Positions 45,555 to 55,925 of a stretch of DNA of 64,000 nt are shown here, piece after piece. Origin of the DNA: Imbricaverruca yamaguchii. Its lineage: Eukaryota > Arthropoda > Thecostraca > Neoverrucidae. How positions within the stretch are numbered: the first letter of the stretch is position 1; each line of letters starts with the position of its first letter. The stretch spans positions 124,001 through 188,000 of the forward strand of contig JAOTOL010001335.1 in assembly GCA_034440575.1 (NCBI GenBank), read 5' to 3'. The translations under genes and the position numbers were made by a program. The notes under the pieces are model-generated. The model made no database searches. It was not told where the DNA came from and saw only the letters and a program-made list of their open reading frames with translations.

Positions 45555-48166
45555 ATGCAGCGGAAGTTGGCAGCACATTCAGCAGCACATTCGGCAGCAG
45601 ATTCGGCAGGACACTCGCGGCATATTCAGCAGCAAATTCACCAGTTGTCGAAGGATCCTCCATTCAGGGATCAGCCAAGTGTCATTCAAGGGCCAATCAG
45701 TTAGGTGTCGATTGGTACCCAGTAGGGTTGGCTTCCTGCCAACAATTGTGTTGGGGAACAAATTTCAAATACAAATTTTAAATAGCACCCATTGCCTTCC
45801 AATTGTAAGAAAAACGTCTTCAGCCAATTTCTTTCGGCGGCAAAGGCCTATCAACGCAACAATTTTAAGTGAGATCACAGGGGCCTCCCATAGAGAAGAA
45901 AATTGCAACATGTCATATAAGTTTTCCTATGGGAGAAAATTTACTAACAGACTTCAAAAGCGTATTTTGGTCAACGAGTGCTTTTGATTGATAGGCGACA
46001 GGGTTGGTTTTCCCCAAAGAAGTGTGCTGGGAAAAAAACGAAATCAATATTCTCAAAAACGGCCCTTGTTTTTCAATTGTAAGAAAAACGTCTTCAGCCA
46101 ATTTCATTTGATAGCTAAGGCCTATCCACACAGTTATTTCAAGACGGATTGTCCGGCCTCTCCATAGGGAACAAAATTATAGCATTAAATATACGTTTTC
46201 CTATGGGAAAAAATATCATAACGGACAATGAATGAAATGGCTGAAGAGGTTTTTCTTACAGTTGAGAAACAATGGGTTTTAAAAAATGTTTAATTTGAAT
46301 CTTTTTTCTCAACACGCTTTTGTGGTGAATGCAAACCATATCACATATCAATGGAATGTACTCGGTGACGCAGATACGTTTGTGTAGTCCGTTACCAAGT
46401 TTTCCCCATAGGAAAACTTTTATGTCATATTGCAACTTTGATGTCTATAGGTAGCGTCATACGATCTGTTTTCAAATCACTGTGTGGATAGACCTTAGCC
46501 ATGCAATGAAATTGGCTGAAGACGTTTTTCTGACAATTGAGAAACAATGGGAGGTTTATATAAATTTATTTTGCAGCGTTTTCCCAACACACTTCTTCGG
46601 AAAACCAACTATGCCGCATATTGTCAGGCTACATTTGGAATACTGCATCCAAGTTTGGTCTCCTAGCTATGAAAAAGATTGTTGGCTTTTAGAGAGAGTA
46701 CAAAAGAGGGCTACAAAAATCGTTAATGGCATAAGCAACCTGGCATATGAGGAAAGATTGAAGAAATTGAATGTTTTCACTTAGATATAGAAGGTTGAGA
46801 GGAGATCTCATCGAGGTCTTTAAATTTGTCCATGGTCTGGAGAGGGGATACCTTGGGGAAATGTTTGAATTTAACAGAAATGATGCAATTAGAGGTCATA
46901 CATGCAAAATTAAAGTTAACCACAGCAGAACACGATTAAGGCAAACTTTTTTCACCAACAGGGTAGTAGAACACTGGAACCAGCTACCAGAAAACATTAT
47001 CTGTAGCAGCACATTGAACATCTTTAAAAACAGCATAAACAATCATTATAAGAATAGAGGGCTTGCTTTTCAGTATTACAGGTAGGGCTGATTGACAGAT
47101 TTGGTGGGCAACTACAGAGTGCAACCAAGAAGGGCCTTTGTGGCTCATAGTTGCACTACTCTTTTATGTCTTTATGTCTTTATGTCTTTATATAAATTAA
47201 AAGCAATCGTTGACTGAAACGCATTGGCGAAGTCCCTTGTGAATTTTTCCCATAGGAAAACTTATATGTCATATTGCAGTTCTGTTGTCTATGGGGAGAC
47301 CCTACGATTTCACTTCAAATCACTGTGTGGAGAGACCATAGCCATCCAATGAACTTGGCTGAAGACGCTTCTCTTACAATTGAAAAACCAGGTTTAAAAA
47401 GTTATTTTGCAGCTTTTTCCCAACACACTTCTTCGGAAAAACAACCATGCCATATATCAATTAAAAGCAATCGTTAACCCAAGCGAATTGGCGAAGTCCA
47501 TTGTGAAATTTTTCACATAGGAAAACTTATGTCATATTCCACTTTTGTTGTCTATGGGGAGGCCCCTACGATTTGGCTTAAAATCACTGTGTGGATAAAC
47601 CTTAGCCATCGAATGAAATTGGCTAAATACGTTTTTGTTGCAATTGAAAAACAAGGGCCGCTTTTGAGAATATTGATTTCGATTTTTTTCCCAGCACACT
47701 TCTTTGGGGAAAACCAACCATGCCACCTATCAATCAAAAGCACTCGTTGACCAAGATATGTTTTTGAAGTTTGTTATTAAATTTATCCCATATGAAAGCT
47801 AATATGCCATATTACAGTATTGTTGTCTACGGGGAGGCCCCTGCGATTTCGCTTCAAATCACTGTGTGGATAGATCATAGCCACCCAATGAATTAGGCTG
47901 GAGACGTTTTTCTTACAATTGGAAAGGAAAGTGTATTATTAAGAAATTACATTTGGAATTTATTTCCCAACACAATTATTGGCAGGAAACCAACACTACT
48001 GGATACCAATCAACACTTAAGTGATTGGCCCTTGAATGACACTCGGCTGATCCCTGAATGGAGGATCCTTCGACAGCGGATGAATTTGCTGCTGAATATG
48101 CTACGAATGTGCTGCCGAATCTGCTCCCGAATGTGGTGCTGAATGTGCTGCCAACTTCCGCTGCAT
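45555..48166. mobile_element. Second foldback-type inverted-repeat element (FB2)
   Basis: The outer ends GCAGCGGAAGTTGGCAGCAC (left, about 45558) and GTGCTGCCAACTTCCGCTGC (right, to about 48164) are inverse. Each is followed inward by a small array of GCAGCACATTCG-like 12-mers, then AAGGATCCTCCATTCAGGGAT, AGTGTCATTCAAGGGCCAAT, CCTGCCAACAATTGTGTTGG, and diverged ~280-bp modules with AAAAACGTCTTCAGCCAATTT and TTTTCCTATGGGAAAA. Modules face one way left of about 46215 and the other way to the right. The right half has more modules and contains a LINE insertion. No transposase seen. Arms are more diverged than in FB1, so it is older. Confidence 0.7.
46622..47195 (+). mobile_element. CR1-like LINE fragment (copy I) inserted in FB2
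   Basis: Only the ORF2 C-terminal end is present (RLHLEYCIQVWSPSYEKDCW onward, split by a frameshift near 46774), then the 3' stem-loop and TGTCTTTA tail. It interrupts a FB2 module: elsewhere the module reads CCATGCCATATATCAATTAAAAGC, here the LINE sits between CCGCATAT and AAATTAAAAGC. The LINE therefore postdates FB2. Confidence 0.92.
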
Positions 48167-49815
48167 ATGGATGTTCGATATAATTTGGTTACTCCGAATG
48201 TCGTTTCTGCGTGATAAATGCCCTCTGAATGATATTCTTTAGGAATTTTTCTTGAACAGTCTAATTGCAGCTACTGACGTTTTACCAACACCAATCAAAC
48301 TCCACACGACGTTGAACCTCCTGTTTCACTGAACTCTTAATAAGATAACTAAATCGTTAAGCAGTTCAGTATGGGGCCGGAAAGGCTATGCCGTGAGGTA
48401 AGATCCAGGAAGAATTAATTAAAATGCTTCAGTTGGCCCTGAGGTATATTTCAGACCATGTATGCTCTAGTATGTATCGCTAGCCTGAACGCATCCGGCA
48501 TCGTAATGTTAGGTGACCATTTCGCGAGCAACTATTGAATTCACGATGTGATAGCTGCATTCCTTAGTTTCCATTTATTGGAAGTTGTGAATCTGGAGCA
48601 AGGATACCAAGGAAGTTGCTGAATATCAAGAAGAAATTTCCTTTGTTGGTTCATGGGCATGGTAGATGAGTGCAAGGTATGATGCTTGATCATTTATGTG
48701 AGCCAAGCCCGCCAGCCACATGCTCAGAAAACTGGATATTATGTGTGATTGGGGTTCTAAGCCAAGCAACTGATCATCTTGGCTTGTTAGAAATAAAGGT
48801 AGTTGAACAGGTATATATGTATGGAAAGATAGGTAAAATAACGCAGTTTTGTCTAGGGAGGCAGACATTGGACAATTGGTATGATTGGGCAGTTTATGGT
48901 AACCATGAACAGTATTTACATGCATATTGCATACATGAAGCATATAAATGGGTGATATTTGCTGAAGTTTGAGTAGGTTAGGCTATTGTGGCAAGTTAGA
49001 ACAAAAAGGCATGTTAAAAAATATTTACATGTTCTTTTTGTTTAAAAGACTTCAGAAGATTAAGCTATGGGTTTTGAATTTGGACTTTTTAAAGAAAGCA
49101 GTTGTTTATAAATTTGCCATTAAAAAAGAACTTCCTTACTTGCATGGAAGGTTAGGCAGTAAGTTTGGAGATGAAGGTAATATTTGATAACTTGGATTGT
49201 TGAATACCATGCTTTTTATCTGAAGATTATGGGACCATTGATTTTCTCAGCAAATTATTTCTTTTAATTCAATGACTGCTGATACAACTGATGATGTCAT
49301 AGGCAAGATATGGATGGAGGAAATGTGCTATAATATAAATGATTGTTCATGAGTTGACTCTGCAAACATTTACATATCTTAATGGGACTGTCCTGGCTGT
49401 GGCTCATCCATTTGTACCCTGATGGTGTCGGACTGACCAGCGGGACTTTTGGATTGCCCCTTATAAAGCTGCAATGCTTTTAGGAATCTTACAGCCACAT
49501 AATTTATAAAAACAAATGCTGGGAGACCTTGAAGCAATTTGAGCAAATGGCCTTGCTGGGAACAACAGTGTTGTTGGAAAAACTTCTGCAAGGTCAAAAA
49601 TGGAAAACTGAAGTAACCTAACCTAGACTAGGATAATGTAGCATAATATATGTAATTTATTATACCATAATATAGTCTAACCTAACCTAACAGGGAACCA
49701 TAATTGTTCTATGCAAACTTTGGCTACAGCATCAAATCTAGGCACTATTACTAAAGCTGCTGTTGACATTAACAGGATAGCAAAGAATTTCTGGTCTTGA
49801 TGAAAGGTTATGGAT
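48167..49815. other. A/T-rich DNA, no identifiable gene
   Basis: Overlapping open frames on both strands around 48626-48972 show no motif I recognise. A few CCTAA/TTAGG-like triplets lie at 49610-49690. Confidence 0.5.
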
Positions 49816-49819
49816 GCAC

Positions 49820-50376
49820 CTGGCTGCAAACCTGGCTTAGAGAGAGTACAAAAGGTTATGGATACACCTGGCTTAGAGAGAGTACAAAAGAGGGCTACAA
49901 AAATGGTTAATGGCATAAGCAACCTGGCATATGAGGAAAGATTGAAGAAATTGAATGTTTTCACTTAGATATAGAAGGTTGAGAGGAGATCTCATCGAGG
50001 TCTTTAAATTTGTCCATGGTCTGGAGAGGGGATGTCTTGGGGAAATGTTGGAATTGAACAGAAATGATGCAATTAGGGGTCATAAATTCAAAATTAAAGT
50101 TAACCACAGCAGAACAAGGTTAAGGCAAACTTTCTTCACCAACAGGGTAGTAGAACACTGGAACCAGCTGCCAGAAAACATTGTCAGTAGCAGCACATTG
50201 AACATCTTTAAAAACAGCATAGACAATCATTATAAGAATAAAGGGCTTGCTTTTCAGAATTACAGGGAGGGCTGATTCACAGATTTGGTGGGCAACTGGT
50301 TCAGTGTACAGAGTGCAACCAAGAAGGGCCCTTGTGGCTCATAGTTGCACTAATCTTTTATGTCTTTATGTCTTGA
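49820..50376 (+). mobile_element. CR1-like LINE fragment (copy J)
   Basis: Starts at TTAGAGAGAGTACAAAAG (ORF2 LERVQKRATKMV) and runs to the stem-loop and TGTCTTTA tail. Just upstream, a short duplicate of GGCTTAGAGAGAGTACAAAAG marks a rearranged 5' junction. One frameshift near 49967 is shared with copy I (AATGTTTTCACTTAG), suggesting the two derive from one defective master. Confidence 0.92.
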
Positions 50377-50747
50377 AACAATCCTGGTTGTGAATAAATA
50401 TGGAATCAAGCCAGAAGCATGTGGTTTTGATTTCAGAGTATCAAATCAAGCACATAAAGTACATAAAGAGTATTGAATTAAGTACATTATGTGGTGCAAT
50501 GTGTAAGTGAAGTAATGAAAGTTTGTTGTACAATACTGTAATAAATGTGAATTGGAGTGTTGCTGGTGCGTAGGCTGGTGTCTTGAACTTGAAGTCCATG
50601 CTAGAAGGGGTAAAGTGCAATTTTAACTGAGAGATGTGTCTGGTGACAGAGCTTATGTGAAGAATGAAAAGCAGGTAGCTGGGAACTGAACCATCCCTGT
50701 GGTTGGGAATTTAGTATCTGTGGTGTGGGACCTGATTTGGTACATCT

Positions 50748-51252
50748 GGCACTGATACTGACTTGCTCTCATCGCACTTGCCATCAGATGCTCTGAATCA
50801 AAATCCATGGCCAATGCAAACCAGATGAGATGAGATGAGATTGCTGTGAGAGGCATGACAGGCTAACCTGTATGCTGAGCCACATGCATACACAGCAGAG
50901 CCACAGGTGCTGGTGATGCAGTGGGTATTTGGCACTGAGTGTGTCAGTGGTGCCAAGCATGTAGACAGGTGTGTTTGGTACTGAGTGGGCCAGTGGTGCC
51001 AAGTATACCAACAGGTGTATTTGGTACTGAGTGTGTCAGTGGTGCCAAATGCATTTGCAGGAGTGTTTGGCACCACTGACACACTTGGTGTCAGTTACCC
51101 ACTGCATCACCAGCAGATATTGCACCTGTGTGTATGCATGTGGCTTAGTGGACAGCTTAGCCTTTGTTGCTTCTCACTTGGATCTCATCTCATCTGGTTT
51201 GTATCACCTGATTTGTCATTCAGAGCTGCTGATGGCCAGTGTCAGTGATGCC
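50748..51252. repeat. Third inverted repeat with internal minisatellite (FB3)
   Basis: GGCACTGATACTGACTTGCT...CATCAGATGCTCTGAAT...GCAAACCAGATGAGATG on the left is matched inversely by CATCTCATCTGGTTTGTATC...ATTCAGAGCTGCTGATGGCC...AGTGTCAGTGATGCC on the right. Between lie inverse blocks CACATGCATACACAGC / GTGTGTATGCATGTGG and units of a GTGTGTTTGGTACTGAGTG repeat. Arms are about 200 bp. Confidence 0.72.
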
Positions 51253-51395
51253 AGGTACTCAGGTATGTTTGGTACTGAGTGTGTCAGTGGTGCCAATCAC
51301 TCTGACAGGAGTGCTTGTCACTTAGTGTGTCAGTGGTGCAAACATGTGGACAGGTGTGTTTGGCACAGGGTGTGTCAGTGGTGCCATGTATGCTG
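50925..51395. repeat. Minisatellite of ~42-bp units, partly inside FB3
   Basis: About eight imperfect units around GTTTGGTACTGAGTGTGTC and AGTGGTGCCAA, with GACAGGTGTG or AACAGGTGTA junctions. One stretch (51070-51110) is inverted. Confidence 0.75.
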
Positions 51396-51479
51396 GTAGG
51401 TCACTGTAGTGCTGAGGGGCTTTTTGCCATTGCTTTTGCTTGACAACTCTCACACCATCAGAAGCTGACATGCATTATG

Positions 51480-53321
51480 CAGCTGCATGTTTGGTTGTCA
51501 GGTGTGTTTGTTTGGTTGTCAGGTGTTGTCAGGTGTTGGTTGTCAGGTGTGTTTGTCTTGTTGTCAGGTGTGTTTGTTTGGTTGTCAGGTGTAGTGAGGT
51601 GTTGGTTGTCAGATAATGTCAGGTGTATGTTCCATTGTCAGGTGTAGTGAGGTGTATTTCGCTGGTTGTCAGACGTTTGTCTGGTTATCAGGTGTGTTTG
51701 TCTGGGTGTCAGGTGTGTTTGGCTGGTTGTCAGACGTTTGTCTGGCTGTCAGGTGTGTTTGGCTGGTTGTCAGGTGTGTTTGTCTGGATGTCAGGTGTGT
51801 TTTGCTGGTTGTCAGACGTTTGTCTGGTTGTCAGGTGTGTTTGTCTGGCTGTCAGGTGTGTTTGGCTGGTTTTCAGGTGTGTTTGGCTGGTTGTCAGACG
51901 TTTGTCTGGCTGTCAGGTGTGTTCGGCTGGTTGTCAGGTGTATTTGTCTGGTTGTCAGGTGTGTTTGTCTGGTTGTCAGACGTTTGTCTGGCTGTCAGGT
52001 GTGTTCGGCTGGTTGTCAGGTGTGTTTGGCTGTCAGGTGTGTTTGGCTGGTTGTCAGGTGTGTTTGTCTGGTTGTCAGGTGTGTTTGTCTGGTTGTCAGG
52101 TGTGTTTGTCTGGTTGTCAGGTGTGTTTGGCTGGTTGTCAGGTGTTTGGCTGGTTGTCAGGTGTGTTTGTCTGGTTGTCAGGTGTGGTTGTCTGGCTGTC
52201 AGGTGTGTTTGGCTGGTTTTCAGGTGTGTTTGGCTGGTTGTCAGGTGTGTTTGTCTGGCTGTCAGGTGTGTTCGGCTGGTTGTCAAGTGTGTTTGGCTGT
52301 CAGGTGTGTTTGTCTGGTTGTCAGGTGTGTTTGGCTGGTTGTCAGGTGTTTGGCTGGTTGTCAGGTGTGTTTGTCTGGTTGTCAGGTGTGTTTGTCTGGC
52401 TGTCAGGTGTGTTTGGCTGGTTTTCAGGTGTGTTTGTCTGGTTGTCAGGTGTGTTTGTCTGGTTGTCAGGTGTGTTTGTCTGGTTGTCAGGTGTGTTTGT
52501 CTGGTTGTCAGGTGTGTTTGTCTGGCTGTCAGGTGTGTTTGGCTGGTTTTCAGGTGTGTTTGGCTGGTTGTCAGACGTTTGTCTGGCTGCCAGGTGTGTT
52601 CGGCTGGTTGTCAGGTGTGTTCGGCTGGTTTTCAGGTGTGTTTGGCTGGTTGTCAGGTGTGTTCGGCTGGTTGTCAGGTGTGTTTGTCTGGTTGTCAGGT
52701 GTGTTTGTCTGGTTGTCAGGTGTGTTTGTCTGGTTGTCAGGTGTGTTTGTCTGGTTGTCAGGTGTGTTTGGCTGGTTGTCAGGTGTTTGGCTGGTTGTCA
52801 GGTGTGTTTGTCTGGTTGTCAGGTGTGGTTGTCTGGCTGTCAGGTGTGTTTGGCTGGTTTTCAGGTGTGTTTGGCTGGTTGTCAGGTGTGTTTGTCTGGC
52901 TGTCAGGTGTGTTCGGCTGGTTGTCAAGTGTGTTTGGCTGTCAGGTGTGTTTGTCTGGTTGTCAGGTGTGTTTGGCTGGTTGTCAGGTGTTTGGCTGGTT
53001 GTCAGGTGTGTTTGTCTGGTTGTCAGGTGTGTTTGTCTGGCTGTCAGGTGTGTTTGGCTGGTTTTCAGGTGTGTTTGTCTGGTTGTCAGGTGTGTTTGTC
53101 TGGTTTTCAGGTGTGTTTGTCTGGTTGTCAGGTGTGTTTGTCTGGTTGTCAGGTGTGTTTGTCTGGCTGTCAGGTGTGTTTGGCTGGTTTTCAGGTGTGT
53201 TTGGCTGGTTGTCAGACGTTTGTCTGGCTGCCAGGTGTGTTCGGCTGGTTGTCAGGTGTGTTTGTCTGGTTGTCAGGTGTGTTTGTCTGGTTGTCAGGTG
53301 TGTTCGGCTGGTTGTCAGGTG
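51480..53321. repeat. 21-bp minisatellite directly upstream of MICU1 start codon
   Basis: Roughly 85 units of GTGTGTTTGTCTGG plus TTGTCAG, with GGCTGG, CTGTCAG and TTTTCAG variants. The unit is 7 codons long, so it is open in all plus frames and several minus frames; those frames are not genes. Each unit contains a pyrimidine/G-rich run ending in GTCAG|GTGTG. A ~640-bp block is repeated (for example from 52142 and from 52782), showing higher-order duplication. The last unit ends at 53320, followed by TAGACCATG. Confidence 0.97.
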
Positions 53322-53327
53322 TAGACC

Positions 53328-53419
53328 ATGTCCGGTCTGAGTCGGCTGGTGGGCGCCGCCGCGCGCTACTCGGCCCTCCGCCAGACGACGCAGACACTCC
53401 ACCTGCAGCCGGCCACCAG
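53328..53419 (+). CDS. MICU1: MICU1 coding exon 1 (mitochondrial targeting sequence)
   Basis: Start ATG 53328-53330 in good context (ACCATG), with an in-frame TAG immediately upstream (53322-53324). Encodes MSGLSRLVGAAARYSA then LRQTTQTLHLQPAT: Arg-containing, no acidic residues, as expected of a mitochondrial presequence. MICU1 is the EF-hand gatekeeper of the mitochondrial calcium uniporter in the intermembrane space. The gene is recognised by exons 3 and 4. The donor CCACCAG|GTACGG leaves phase 2. Exon 1 identity rests on position, presequence character and phase fit with exon 2. The first exon is not conserved enough to identify alone. Confidence 0.75.
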
Positions 53420-54620
53420 GTACGGGTCACCGCTGCTCAGTTGGTACAGCTAACCTGCTGACAGCCACCAGGTACGGGAGAGCTAACCTGCTGACAGCCA
53501 CCAGGTACGGGAGAGCTAACCTGCTGACAGCCACCAGGTACGGTGAGCCCAGGTACGGGAGAGCTAACCTGCTGACAGCCACCAGGTACGGGAGAGCTAA
53601 CCTGCTGACAGCCACCAGGTACGGGAGAGCTAACCTGCTGACAGCCACCAGGTACGGGAGAGCTAACCTGCTGACAGCCACCAGGTACGGGAGAGCTAAC
53701 CTGCTGACAGCCACCAGGTACGGGAGCTAACCTGCTGACAGCCACCAGGTACGGGAGGCTAACCTGCTGACAGCCACCAGGTACGGGAGGTCACCGCTGC
53801 AGGTAGCTAACCTGCTGACAGCCACCAGGTAGGGACAGCTAACCTGCTGACAGACCTGTGACAGCCACCCCCCAGGTACGGGAGAGCTAACCTGCTGACA
53901 GCCACCAGGTAGGGCTAACCTGCTGACAGCCACCAGGTACGGGAGAGCTAACCTGCTGACAGCCACCAGGTACGGGAGAGCTAACCTGCTGACAGCCACC
54001 AGGTACGGGAGAGCTAACCTGCTGACAGCCACCAGGTACGGGAGAGCTAACCTGCTGACAGCCACCAGGTACGGGAGAGCTAACCTGCTGACAGCCACCA
54101 GGTACGGGAGAGCTAACCTGCTGACAGCCACCAGGTACGGGAGAGCTAACCTGCAGCCGGCCACCAGGTACGGGAGAGCTAACCTGCTGACAGCCACCAG
54201 GTACGGGAGAGCTAACCTGCTGACAGCCACCAGGTAAGGGCCGCCGCTGCTCAGTTGGTACAGCTAACCTGCTGACAGCCACCAGGTAAGGGCCGCCGCT
54301 GCTCAGTTGGTACAGCTAACCTGCTGACAGCCACCAGGTAAGGGCCGCCGCTGTTCAGTTGGTACAGCTAACCTGCTGACAGCCACCAGGTAAGGGCCGC
54401 CGCTGCTCAGTTGGTACAGCTAACCTGCTGACAGCCACCAGGTAAGGGCCGCCGCTGTTCAGTTGGTACAGCTAACCTGCTGACAGCCACCAGGTAAGGG
54501 CCGCCGCTGCTCAGTTGGTACAGCTAACCTGCTGACAGCCACCAGGTAAGGGCCGCCGCTGCTCAGTTGGTACAGCTAACCTGCTGACAGCCACCAGGTA
54601 AGGGCCGCCGCTGCTCAGTT
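53420..54620. repeat. Intron 1 minisatellite built from the exon 1 donor
   Basis: Two unit forms in tandem. The 52-bp form is CCACCAGGTAAGGGCCGCCG + CTGCTCAGTTGGTACAGC + TAACCTGCTGACAG (about eight copies, 54230-54620). The 33-bp form lacks 19 bp of the middle (CCACCAGGTACGGGAGAG + CTAACCTGCTGACAG; about twenty copies, 53455-54230). The first unit begins in exon 1 itself, so every unit repeats the exon end and donor. CTAAC and CTGAC resemble branch-point motifs. CTCAGTTGGTACAGC is the A-box region of the SINE that follows. Confidence 0.95.
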
Positions 54621-54790
54621 GGTACAGCTTCGGACTCTTCGTCGCGAGATTGTCGACTCGAGTCTCACAGCCGGCGGCATTGCCGGTGCACCCGCGACCA
54701 ATCGGCGTGAGAGGTTGACGACGCTATATGACCTAACAGTGGAATACGTCGTGAAATAACCCAAAGTTCCCAAAGAGACACCGGGTGTGT
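54612..54790 (+). mobile_element. SINE, family alpha, at the end of the intron 1 array
   Basis: CTGCTCAGTTGGTACAGC (A box), ACTCGAGTCTCAC (B box), then CCGCGACCAATCGGCGTGAG and GACGCTATATGACCTAACAG, GTCGTGAAATAACCC. The body matches the minus-strand copy at 11.74-11.9 kb. Its A-box segment is what is repeated in the 52-bp units. Confidence 0.8.
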
Positions 54791-55764
54791 GTTGTGCAGG
54801 GTAGAGAGAACAGCACTGTCCAACGTCGCTGTCGTCGATAACAGTGTCCCTCCCACGAAGTTATTCCGACCCGTTTCTTTTTTTAGAAGTTGAATATGCC
54901 GAGGATTATCGTGGTGTGGCTTTTGTTCGTTTAATCAATTTTAGTCATGTTTTTAGTCTTGTGTGGATTTCGTCATACAAACTTGGCATATTCAATGTCA
55001 GTCGGGGGATAGTGCCAAGGCTACATTGCCAACAATGTCACTATGAAAGTGTGTTCAAGTAGCGCAGGTAGTTGGTCTAGCTTTGGGGCGCTGTGACTTG
55101 CCTTGATCATCTGCGGCCCTCCAAGCAGAAGATGAGGGGTGGAAAATCCAGGGAAATTATAAATGCCTCAGGGCAGTTTGAACGTTGTTGCGGCAGATGT
55201 GGAGGATGTCGCCCGGGATTTGTCTCTGAAAGCGGCGGCAGGATTGACTCAGGGCAGTTTGAAACACTTCTAAACCACAGTGTACCCCAAAGGATGGAGT
55301 GTTTGGTTGCTGTGATGCCAATTTGGCGGTGTCGTCCCGAATTTGTGTGAAGTTGGTGATGAAAGTCACGAGTGAAGGCTGATCCCAGGATTGTGTGGCA
55401 TGTCGAGATGTCAGCTAACTGGCGTCACCAGAGGCTCTCTTGACAGGGTAGTTTGGGTGCCATATATCCCACTGGGATTAACGCTCCCTAAGCCCCCAAT
55501 AACCACCATCGAGAGGGTGGTTGAGGTGTCAAAATGTGCTCAGGAATACTCAGGAATACATCACACCACCAATTTGTTGCTCAATATCAAATGTCATGGT
55601 GTTCTGACTCAGTGGGGCCACAAGGGCTTGTGATCCATCCGGGTTGAATCTGACAAGGGAAAGTAGCATGAGGCTGGACAAAAAGACAAAAGAAAACAGA
55701 GTAAAGTATAAAAATACCCCTTAAGCCGATTGGATTTTTCGCCGTTGCTCACTGCTAGATGGAC
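54791..55764. other. Intron 1 interior, no identifiable gene
   Basis: Contains CAGGGCAGTTTGA and ATTTGTCTCTGA / AATTTGTGTGA direct repeats (about 55165-55350, two units of ~90 bp) and nothing else I can identify. Confidence 0.5.
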
Positions 55765-55925
55765 GAGTAGTCTGTGAGAAAGGTGCCCATCTGCCAACGG
55801 AAAGGCGGTGGGCTCGGTTCCCACCCGTCGCCACCTTTAACCCGCGCGCCACCAATCGGCGGGTGAGACTAGGGATGCAATGCCACCCGAAACTGTCGAC
55901 GCGTCGTAAAACCAACAGCCGCACG
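55765..55925 (+). mobile_element. SINE, family alpha, before the exon 2 array
   Basis: B-box region GGGCTCGGTTCCCACC, body CGCCACCAATCGGCGGGTGA and CGACGCGTCGTAAAACCAAC. The end of the SINE runs into the first unit of the 42-bp array (CGCCTCCGCCAGGTACGG at about 55930). Confidence 0.75.

Noticed and set aside
49610..49695. Interstitial telomeric repeat (TTAGG/CCTAA)
   Set aside because: Only about three units in a row, within A/T-rich DNA. Not above chance.
51616..53461. Open frames of 550-610 codons with Cys/Trp/Val repeats
   Set aside because: They are translations of the 21-bp minisatellite, open in all three plus frames and partly on minus because the unit is 7 codons long. Only the short exon 1 frame after the array is supported.
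53427..54282. Minus-strand frames with VAVSRLALPYL and GGCQQVSSPVP repeats
   Set aside because: Translations of the 33-bp array.
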